Below the pieces are notes generated by a model. It was not told where the DNA came from. It did no database searches and was given only the letters and a program-made list of their open reading frames with translations. From Manduca sexta (lineage: Eukaryota; Arthropoda; Insecta; Lepidoptera; Sphingidae): DNA of 64,000 nucleotides. The position numbers and the translations under genes are program-made. The DNA lies in the NCBI RefSeq assembly GCF_014839805.1, contig NC_051141.1:17554777-17618776 (forward strand), in the 5' to 3' direction. Of the stretch, positions 46,701 to 58,700 are shown piece by piece (position 1 is the stretch's first letter; each line of letters starts with the position of its first letter).

Positions 46701-49700
46701 CCATGTTAAAATTGTAAAAGTATATTGTTACTAATTTGAAATATATATTTTTTTCTCCAAATAAATTAATAAGAAAAAAATATATATATTTTTTTCTTAT
46801 TAATTTATATAAAGAAAAATTAAAAAAGTAAGCAAGGATGGCAACATTCTCCAACTCATAATTAGGAAAAAGATCATAAAAAAGGTAGCAAGCCGAAACG
46901 GATGTAATCTATTTGTGTAGGCAAAATATATTCACGGGTCGGCTATAATGGTTCTAATTTGGCATTCGGTGACGCTTAATAACGGTGTCTGTTCCAAAAT
47001 GTATCTTCTTATTGAGTTCCGATATATGATGCCCAACAAATATGAAATGCCGACATCCCACAAAGTTTTCATTGTTACTGTCTTATAAATAATAACATAT
47101 TATAAATAAAAAATATATATGTATATTTTTGTAGTTAATACCTTTCTTTGCTAATTACCAAATGGTTTTCAATAAAATTTTAATAATAATTATACCTAAA
47201 GTGATTTTCACAAATATATTTTTTTCTAGTTTTAAATTCTCGCAGTAATTATCAAATAAATAGTCAATATATGGATAAACTATTTTTTTTATTTCCTATA
47301 AGTATATATTTTTTTAAAATCAATTCTAAACGAAGAAATCAAACAACACATTTAATTGCCAATCCGTACACGAGTTGGTTTTTCATTCAAGAACCCGTCC
47401 AACATTTGTCGACAACATTGGCACATATTACAAAACCGTATCAGTTTGCCGACGTTACAATACTGTTTGACAGTTGCCGCACGTAAAGAAATCGAACAAT
47501 GAGAAGAGACGTACTGCAGGTGCTTGAGACAGTGACCTGCTAACATTGTGTTGTAGTGTAATTGACTGATAGGTTTTTTTGGGAAATGTCTAGTTATCTT
47601 TCGCGTGAGGTGCAGACGTTAGACGGTAAGGGTTAGGTTAGGTTAGAATTTGTTGGAAATGTAATTTTCACAAAAAAGCGACTCGAAGATGTAACTTTGC
47701 TGCATTTTTTTATAATTTACTTTAGTGTCCGATTTACGCTGCATTTAAATACGATTATAGTAATTTGTTCGGTGTTAGGGCATCAGCTCAATGTTTCGGA
47801 AAAAATCAACGCTAAATAGCAAGCGTTTTTGCACGTTCTTTTATTCACGGCATCGTGACCTTATTGCACCTATTATGGACTAAGTGTAGATAAGTAAGTG
47901 GAGTACTGTCTATTTCGCCAGTCAACATCATTATTCTGGCATATTACCTGCATGCTCAGAATTAAATAATGGAAACTCTACGTTAGAAAAACACGTCTTA
48001 ATACCATTACAATACCTGCTAAATCTATCTCCGCTTATAACAATTCCTCAGACATTTCGTAGAACGTCCGACACGTGCCTGCCACATGGACTAGTTACTC
48101 TGCGTGACTTGGTTACCGCCACATTGCTTGCATTAAACAGTGTGTTGCACCCGCGCTGTCATGGCCACGTCTCGAGAGACGGACAATCTTACAACAGCGT
48201 TTGGACTTGTCGAGGTAGAATTTGACAATTTCATCTGGATGAGTATTAAAAAACAGTTGTATGCGTCTTCGATATGTTACAGTACTATATGCAGTAGCTG
48301 TATAACCCAATTTGATTTATTTGTCCCCGAAATAGAACGACTAGGTACGATAAAAAAATTACAACCAGCAGTGGCGAAGGGTCCATATAACACGAATCCC
48401 GCCGGCTTCCCTTTATGGAGAATTTATGTAGAATCGAATTATCAACAGAACGATTTACAGACTTCTTCTTCTTCTTCTTAGTCGTAACACTCTTGACAGA
48501 GTGGTCGTAGTCGTCATGTAGAGTTTTCCGGAGCAGATGCAATACGCCTCATGATCTTACGTCATATCTCTCAGAGGAAATTCTGATGCATTAATGTACG
48601 GGACGGTCCACGGCAGATTTAACTTGATCGGTCCAGCACATAGGAGTCCTTCCTCGCGGTCGAGTGCCTTCAACATTGCCCTGGACGACAACACGTTCCA
48701 CAGACTGGTCACCTGATTCACAGATTTACAGACTGCATTCTTGCATATTCGTTGTGTCTGGTTTCCTTTCGGGAATTTTCTCATTACAATACTGACAGCC
48801 AGCCAATCAAAGTTTGAAGCGTCGAAATATGTAGTTTTAATACCTAACTAAATGAAACCATATATTCATCTTTCCCTCTAAAAACATTGCCCCAGAAACA
48901 TTAATGAATAATAAATATTTTCGCCAAATATCCCGGTTATAATTTGTGATATTTTTATTACTTTGTAGTTCTGTATAAATGGGTGTAAGTGTATTTCTGG
49001 CTGAAAGTATGATGTTCCCGATCAGACAAATTCGCTTGGTGTCGGCTTAGGGGCATGTAAAATTAAAATTACTTTATAATTTTTTGACTTTGACTTTGAT
49101 TTGATTGACTGCCTCAGTGGCGTAGTTGTACTGCATGCGCGGTACGGCAGCGCTCTGAGTTCCTGGGTTCGAATCCCGGGTCGGGCAAAGTGATAATTGA
49201 GTTTTTCTGCTCAGTATCAGCCCAGAGTCTGGAATTTGTGCCCAATCTGGCGATAGGCTCGCCCCCTATCACATCATGGGACGGAACACACTTGGCGAAA
49301 AGTAGCTGCCCTGGTTGCACCTCTGCATACCCCTTCGGGGATAAAATGCGTGATGGTGTGTGGTGTGTACTTTATAATTCGAAACACATTTTTATTTCAC
49401 GTCTATAGTTAGCATAACTTATGTTAGTGTTCTAAAATACAAGTATATGGAATTACTTATTAACGTAATGTCAAAATGACCCTTTATAGATACGTACCCA
49501 TCATCAGACCTCACCTACGTGAAATATTTTGAATAGAGATAATAGAACTTCCCCTCTATCGTCTTATAGTTACCAAAGGGACCTAGTAAGCTAACTTGAT
49601 ATATGAACTTATACATCACAACATACTATTATCATAATAGCCAGTTTTCAGTCGCAACTCCACTCGCGAAAAATCGGTTTCCTGGAAAATTTATCAAATT

Positions 49701-52700
49701 AAAATTAAAGCATAATATTTAACAGGGAGAGTGTATTTTTGTTTAACGTTTCGACAACCTACAGACCCAACTACTTGACATGATTAATAGCCCCATATAC
49801 ACGCGAAATTATTCAATCCATTGTACCAGCCCCAAAATCACAATACATAACAAACAACACGAAGCCTTATAAGAAACAATGGTTTCGTTTATTGACCCCG
49901 AGACCGCGATCGGTGCAGCTGGGACAATGTGTTCCCATAAGAGCCATTGTTTTGTACTCGATACTTGTTATAAATTAGTCTATAAGGGAGTAGTCTAGAG
50001 CTTTTGTGTACGTAACTCATGTACTACTAATTGTGGGACATCCACGAATTACGTCACAAATCTAGAGGGGGTAGAGGTCATTAAAGGGTGGCATAGTAGC
50101 GGGGAGATGTAAGTTTTAAAAACGTATAGCGGGACTTATATCCAAAAAAACTTTTGCTCGCTCGTAGAGCCGCGAGTCTTATAAATGGAAAAGTTTTGGT
50201 TAATTAATTGGCACTGAGTTGAGGTAGTTGAGGTTTCTCTCGCTTGTCTTAAACTTTATGGTATATTTAAGTTCTCGTAAAATTAATAACATTTTTGACG
50301 CTTGTTATAAACTACTCTACGATATTACTATCAATAAAATAGTTCTCCCGGTATAACAAAAAAATATGTTCCTTGATAAGATTAATACAATTCAAATCAG
50401 AAGGATTTATTGCATACTTCAAGACCTAACCGATTTTTGCAAGGTGGTGTTATTCGCGCAGAACGCCACTGATTCGCGAGAACGTTACATTTCCATAACA
50501 TTGCACATCCAACATCACAAAAGGCAATCGGAGTCGCGTGTGAACAGACTTGTTTACATCCGACGCGAATGTAGATTACTATTGTGGGTAATTAAGTTTC
50601 ACCGCAAGCGCCGACGTGCGCCCGCGCACACTGCGCGGGAGTAGCGGCGGATGCGAAAAAAGTATGTATTTTCTCCTTGACAAACGTGATGCAATCGTAA
50701 CCTAAGTTAGTAAATATTCAAAAAAAATATTTTGTGACAAAACAATACGAAAAAATACTTATTAAATACATTAATTAAAATTTGCAATCGCCATGTTTTA
50801 AAAATGCTATGATTGAACTTAGAGTCAAGTCAAATCATTCTTGATAAATTACTTCACGTAAGAAAAAGAGCACAAAAAGCTATTTGTCCTTAAATTATAT
50901 GACTCGAGTTTTCAGGCAAAGGCATTTATAACAAAATATCATTAATAAAATGCAAAATATGTGGCAACTTACTAAGAATTTATATGTATTTATAATATTC
51001 ATAGCGTCATAGTAACCTGGTACCGTATGTCCATACCATATGAACCATTTTTCATAGTAACTAGAATTACTCTCACCCAAATCCTTCTGCAATGTTGACG
51101 CAAAACGTTCTACGCGATTTACCATGCCCGAAATCACACCTCAGCGATATCCATTCCAGAGCAATTCGTATAGCAAACGAATCTATTATACGTCTGGTTT
51201 AGCCAATACACCGGCGCGGCGTTTTCAGGATCCAAATTTATTAAATCCCTCGCAAAAATAGTCAGATTTTTTGACAATATTACTTATTAACCGACTTCAA
51301 AAAAAGGAAGCCAGTCTAAATTCAACTGTATTTTTATGTTATTTGGATTGGTTTAGGATTGGGATTGGGATCGTTTTTGAATACGGATATCGTATATTGC
51401 TGCAGCGAGAGCGGCGGTCTAACATCGACAGTCCGTTACAACAGTCGCGCGACACACTTTGCACGCGCCGTCACACACACTGAAACACACTTTTCTCACC
51501 AACCTGTCTTTGCTCATGTTTTCTTGTTTACTTAGATTCTATTGACCTTGGCGCCATACATTTTCATGTATATATAGTACAGTTTATATCGGCCAGATAA
51601 AGTTATATTTATTACATTAGCTGTAAACATGTATGATTAGCCAAAATATGTGTAACTTTTTAGCAGACGGTACTAGCAGTTTTGACGTTTTGTTGGTAAG
51701 AACTGCAGTGAACTGACCTTTATTATTCAAAATATAGAGACCACATTAGTGGCGAAGGGTGAAGTTTTCCCAAAGGTTATCTGACACAATATATAGATGC
51801 TAATGCATAAATACGGTCTGCGGATCATTCAAATGATAATAAGATTTTACATGAAAGAGAAGCCACTAGAATTCGGGTTATATGGAATCTTTACCACTGG
51901 TCCACTTTATATTTGGTACTTACTGCAGTGTTATAGGTCTATGGATATGTGGAGCTGTAATCTGTCAATGTAATGTCAACACGCGCTGCGTTTGACACCC
52001 TGCAATAAAGTCGATTCGCGACACTTTGATTGTACACATTGTAGATACAAATTGTTCCGCCATTCGCTCGCGATTGTGTAGAATTTATGTTATCAAATAT
52101 AATATGGCGCCAGAATAAATTGTAGTCAGTGAGTTTTATAATGTCCTGTTCATTTAAAGCACGTGACTTCAAGATCTATTATAATAGAATTTATAAAATG
52201 ATAACTATTTAAACGAAGAAAACATTTTACATGTTTTTAAAATCTATTTTAAATAGCGCAGCTTATCAAGATATTAGATAAATCAAAATTAAGCTTCACA
52301 AGTAAAAATTTCACAGTATGTACTTAAATAATTAACTCGCCAAAATAAATCGTCGTGTGCGCCAGCCCTAATTTCCAAGCCAAACGATTTTGAAGTTTAT
52401 TCACATAGCGTTTTGTTTATAATCTTTTCTAAGTTATAAATTAAGTCGGCGGCTCTGGCGATAAGCCCACTCTATCACACACCGGATGTTTAAGTCGACA
52501 GTAGCCAAGTGGGTGGGATAAGTCGGGAGCATCCTAATATAATTTAAGTTATGGCTCATATTTCGTGTTCCTGGCGGAGAAAGCCCCGAGATTGAGGTCA
52601 ATCTTGTCACGCGATATATTGGTGTAAGTACCCAGAACTTATGGTCGTAACAATACTGCTTTCCGAAATGGTGGTAGAGGCAATATTTACAGAATCTAAA

Positions 52701-55700
52701 AATTTTACAGGTTCCAATAAATTATTTCATTTTAATAAATATTTTAAATCGGCGGTAAGCGATAACATCATGACTATATATTTTTAGCACAGGATAAGTA
52801 CAATCATTACCTAATGGGAATCCAGAGTCTTATAGACGCTTTGTAATCGTGCCTCCGTCCGCCAACTCCTCGGAAAGGCAAAAAGACACATAAAAAATAA
52901 CTACGACTGCAAGTATGATTATTGATAACTCGCTTCTTAGTACATTCTAAGAGTTGTTTAGAAATCATTTTCAGACCAAAAAGAATGACATTAAATGGTG
53001 TGAAAGTGCAATTTAGTGTGGTTTGCGCGTGTCACTCTCAATTTCTAAAGATTATTAGGCTCGTGCGAACGGCCGGCGCTTGCGCAACTTACATTTATTG
53101 TGGGAATAAAGTATTTAATAAGTTGGAACGGCAAAGCAACCGAATACAATACTCAAAACTAATTCTGGTATAGAAGTTGTCATCTTTTAGTTGTCATAGG
53201 TTGGTACAGATATCTATCATCTAAGACTTCTCATACAATTTCTTCAAACATCAAGCTCAATGCTAATCTGCTGTCATTTTTCGATTTAAAAAAACATGCA
53301 TTTCAATTACCATTTTATTTAATTTCTAGAAGCTATACTCATTGAAGCCTTTACTCCACACATTCCTTTCGTGTCGTAATATCTGTATTTGTATTCAGAT
53401 GTGGTATATTTCACCACCCGGTGGTTACTTGGAGCCTAATGTGGTTGCGTTATCTGCTCGTCTTGCCATTTGCATTGTCTACTTTACATGTGCTCCGATG
53501 GTGCAACTGAACTCATACAAGCCACTTAGCCCCACTCAGATCAGCTAAGGTGGGTGTAATCCCATCATAAAACTGTTTGGGCGTTTGCTTTGCCTTTTTA
53601 CCTGTCTTCAAATGGAAGTGATTAAATATTTTTTAAACCTGCAAAATCTAATAATTTTACCTTATTAAATAAATATGAAAGCTAGTGTAAATGTTTGTAT
53701 ATTTGTTAATTGACACGTATTAAACGGCGTTTAAATATTAAAGGAGGAGACATACTTTATTCATCAATTTAATTGAATTAATTTATTGGCATAAAATTGT
53801 ACGCCACTCGTTAATGTCTTTTATACAGAGCGCTGTAATACGTTAAGGAAGTCAAGTAAAAACGGTTTCCGATTTTTTCAAATCCTCTTATTTTCGACCT
53901 AAAGAAGTAGCAACGCGATATTTTAATTATTAATGAACCTTTCTCTAAACGTTATGTAATTTATTAATTGATTTGTCTTAGTTCCATGAATTCTCTGAAA
54001 CTTTCTAATCTATTATGTAATTAAACATGTTTGTGCGACATTTTGGTTATTAAAATTTCCGTTGAATAAACATAAATGCCAAATTTAGAACGTCTTGAGG
54101 TTAAGAATCAATTAACGATTAAAATTAGCTATGTTATTTATAAAACTAAATGTAAGCAAGAGGCAAACACTAAGTACAGTTATGTTTTTTCCGCACAGGT
54201 GCCTTCGTTATCGCCAACCAACATTGCAAGCACTTCTATGTTGATATGATTACTAGACAATATGTTATTTATAATATAGAATCTTCGAAGAATGTGGTTC
54301 AGTGCTGTACAGTGCTTTATAATTGTTATATATAGTGCGTTATAAGTGTTAAAGATGGGCATAGTTCAATGCACTACAGATCTTGTGATAATGGCTCACC
54401 AGGCGAGTAAACTCGCAAGTTATAAAAAACACACAATGAATACACATTTCGTGTACTGGTCGCAGAAAAAACGCCATTGTGCCGTGGGATGGTGCAAAAA
54501 CTTGTCCGTTCCGCACCGCCGCGGCCACTTTCCATCTCGTCGGAGCTTTACCTCTATGTTTACAAACAGGGTAGTATATTCGGGGACATTTTGTATTCTA
54601 GTATCTTTTAGTGTAAGGTATTTTGTCCCCTGGACAATCTATATACATAGGAAAATACCTTTATTGAAAGCTTTTGTACCTGACGTTAAGTGCAATGAAG
54701 GCTAAGGAAAACGTTAAACGGCAAAGTAACAAAGTGTCCCCTAACAGCTGGCACAATTATGCCAGTCTATCTAATTCCTTATTCTTGAACCGCACTTTTC
54801 ACAGTAACTTGTTTCGGTGAGCTGGACTCTATGTCTCTTACTTTACTTAAGTAAAACCTGATGATGGTTTTACATTACGTAAAAATAGCGCCCCGGAATC
54901 GACCTGGATCCAGTATGATGAAAAACAAACGTACATCATATCTTTATCCGCGAACATGCAGACTAAGGAGTTTTTCCTGGCGTGTTCAATCTCATGATGA
55001 GATAGGGGTCGATCTTATCGCCATTTCGAGCACAAATGCAATAATATGAATGGAAATAATTTGGGGACATAACTACTACGTCTTCTCCGTGATTTTTTTT
55101 TTTGGATATCTGACCCCGCAATCATTAGGGGGGAAATCCTGCTAATGAGATACTGGAATCCCTCGCCTTAGAGATTGTAGGGCCCTGGAGGAAAGCTGGG
55201 AAGGATAGGGAAACCTCTTAGGATGGAAAGAAGGAAAAAGTTCAGGAAATGTTTGGGACCCTTATTTGGTCTCAATGTGAATTGGCAATCATAAGGTATG
55301 GACATTTAATTGAGTGCCTAGCGCCGCGAAAGTGTCCCCCGTGCATGGGCGTGCATTCGGTGAAGAGACAGAGCGTACAATTGCCCTCTGTGGTCGACTG
55401 AAGTTTAGACTCTATAAAACAAGATCCATTGTACTTACCATGCCCGTATTAAAACATTTCAACACAATCTTTTTGGTCGAGGATAAACGCATAGAAACTG
55501 CTATTTTCGAAGTATGACAGAAAATTTACAGATGGCTTTTTTTAACTCTCAAATACTTTATTAAAAGGAGACAAAGTAATGATTGTTTACAACATGCAAC
55601 GTGGTAACACTCGTTTGTGTCGGTATGTAGAATGTCTACAAGAACACTTGGAGCTCACATTACTTCAAGTTCAGTAAATACAGTACAGTTATTTATTACT

Positions 55701-58700
55701 TATTAAAAATAACGGTCTCATTTAATTTTAAGTAATGCATGTTGGATTCCTCTGCTTGCTTCGCTGTCTGATGATTCGGCACAATCTAAGTAGGTACGCT
55801 TATCTTATATTACCCGACTGCCTCAGAAAGAGGGTAATGTTTTTCCGGCCACATTTCCTCTAACCCAGTTACACATATAAACTTAATGGTAACTAAAACT
55901 TCATTAACATATCATTATATTTTATGTACATAAAATTACACGATACTTTATTACTTTTATATTCGAAAAATTACGATAAGCGACATAGAACCGAGATATT
56001 TAATTGGCATTTATAATAAACTGAAGTTAGCTCGTGAATTTTCGCAATTGATTTACGAAGGATAACGAAGATTTCCGAAGACCTTTTTCGGGATAAAAAC
56101 CGATAGATGTTAATCCAGAACATTGCGTATCCGTGTGCTAAATTTCATCAAAATCTGCTCAGCGGTTTCTGCGTTTACGAACATAATATTCAGAATATCG
56201 ATGTCACAACAAATTACATATGACTGCACGCCATAACGGGCTGATTATCGTGTTGCCAGAACTAGTGCTGTGCTAACTGTCGATAATTGCACGAATCGAC
56301 GTGTCACGCCAGGTAACGGCACTATCCACGCAAATCATAATCCATGTCGCAGACTAATTTTTTATTATCGACTTTCACTTGTTATAGAAATATTACTTTA
56401 TAATAACTTATCGTTGATCTTCCTTGGTATTGGTAGAAGTGAGAATTGTCTTCCTGTATTTAATTCTCTGGTCGGGCACACAGTTGTGTGCCAAAAACTA
56501 TTTACTAAATATTAAATATCTTAAACAGCTATTCAATATTTAAATCTCAATATTTAAATTAAATATTCCTATTCCAGTACTGAACGTGGCAGCAGGCAAA
56601 GCTCCGATGCAGGCTTCGACTGAGGACGGCGGCGTGCCCCAGCGGGCCCTGGACGGCAGCACAGCAGCCTCCTTTAACCCTGACACCTGTACCCTTACTA
56701 AGGCGGAGCGCGTGCCCTGGTGGTACGTCAATCTGCTGGAGCCTTATATGGTGCAGCTCGTACGCCTGGACTTCGGGAAACCTTGCTGTGGTGAGTAGTG
56801 TATGCAGTAGATGGTTCACTAAGGTTCTGCTGGGCCCTTATTCTGTATGATAGTGTAAACGCGTAACGCGGCCGTGTCATGTTATCTTCGAGAAATGTGC
56901 GTGGAATGGTATTCTGTAAGTCAAATTTCTATAGTCCTAAACAGGATGCGTTGTGTTACGTGCTTGTTACGCACTGTCAAAATAACGTGCGGGATAGAGA
57001 ATAAGGCCCTTGGTGATTATGCGAACATCTAGCCTGGTAGAGCAATTGTGGCTGTTTTCAGGTAAGAACAGAAGTAAAAATGGGGAAAACCTTAATTTTA
57101 ATTAAAGCGTTACGTTGTAAAATATATCAAAGCGAAGACAATGACGTTGGATCGTCTTTTATTTGAGAGGTATATTACATACATATTTGATGATGAATTT
57201 CCATCCATACATTCTAGTGGAATTAAATTATATATAAGAACTAGCTATTATATAAATAGGGATAATTTTATAACGGTTCGATCAACAAAAGCAAGCGCTT
57301 ACGATCAGATATCTACAAATCGCGACAACGTATAGTCCTTGTTACCATTGAGCAAGTACCAAGATTATCTGACCCTTTCTTATATGTATAATTTCTGAAC
57401 CTAAATCCTTATGACACGGAAGTAAACTTTTTAAAGAACTGTTTTGGACTTGAAACCTACTATGGGTAAAATTATAAACAAATATTTATTTATCGCGTTC
57501 GAATTTTGAATTAAGTAAGTACCAGCTGCTAAGGGTCCACATAACCTGAAGCAACTATTAAAATTAATTATATTATTAATAAATAAATAATTAATATTTA
57601 TAGCATAGCTGGCTACAATTTATTAGCACCTAAATTATGTGTCTGCTTCCCATTCGGAAAATTTCACCCTTCACAACCAGAAGTACAAATATATTTGTGA
57701 AAGTTTGATTCATTGAAAAAAGGAATATTATCTCCAACCAGTATCAAGTTAATTTCAACCCGTTACTGCCAATGTGTCATTTTTACGACGCCCGTGTCAC
57801 GCGCGGCGCAAGTTCGCAATCTCTGAAGGAAGCCGCCGTGGTATCGTGAGAAACGCACGCGGCAGCTTTCTCGACGAAGAATGTCAAGTAGAAATGATGA
57901 GGTATGATAGCTGGTGACCGCGGTCGGCGCGGCCCCGTTCCGCCTATCTCGCATCGGCTTGCGCACAGGGTTGCATTTGCATAGATACCAACCTTTGCAG
58001 TTATGTAGGTCATTAATAATAGGAAATATTAAAAGGAAATATAAGCTTTTGAGACTACGTTTAGTAGACGTAGAAATGCATGAATATTCTGGAACACGTA
58101 GTTATTTATGAAAATGTCTGATCTACTCTAATCATTTCATTAACCTTCTACTCTACGATCTCTTGGTTTATTTTTATAATTGGATTAAATAAATCTAGAA
58201 ACATGTATACGTTAAATACATTAAATATTTTCACAAAACTACTTTTTATATTCTAAAATATTTTCAATGTTCTTACTGATATTAAAACCTTTCTATATGC
58301 AAATGCGTAAAAGAAAATTGTGTAATAAAACGTAATTATAATTTATGCAGTCGAATATCTTACGCAAAACATAAAATATTCCACGAACCATAATTGTTAG
58401 AATATTATGCGACATAAAATAATATTAAAATAAAACAATTTTTGGATTTTATCGTCGTTTCTATGTTTTAATTAAATCCCGTATCGAAAGCTCCCTTTCG
58501 CCCGTGTCCAAGAAGGCTGCAAAGTCTCCTGCAAAGAAAATTAAAATATAAAATGCGCGATAAAATCCAAAAATTGTTTTTTTTAATGTATAACTAAACA
58601 TAAATCATTATAATATAATATGTGAAATTATTTAGAATAGAATAACTTTTAATAAACTAAAATGTTAAGTAAATTGTCTATGTTATAGAGCTGTAGTACA

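Noticed and set aside
49106..49200. Possible tRNA gene
   Set aside because: Box A and B are present but no cloverleaf can be drawn and several copies share a long common body: it is a SINE.
50366..50644. 92-codon frame with an arginine-rich end
   Set aside because: The protein-like part is short and basic from a CpG-rich patch; no family recognised, no splice support.
54346..54705. 119-codon frame in furrowed intron 2
   Set aside because: No recognisable domain, no phase-compatible splice sites noticed, composition not convincingly coding.
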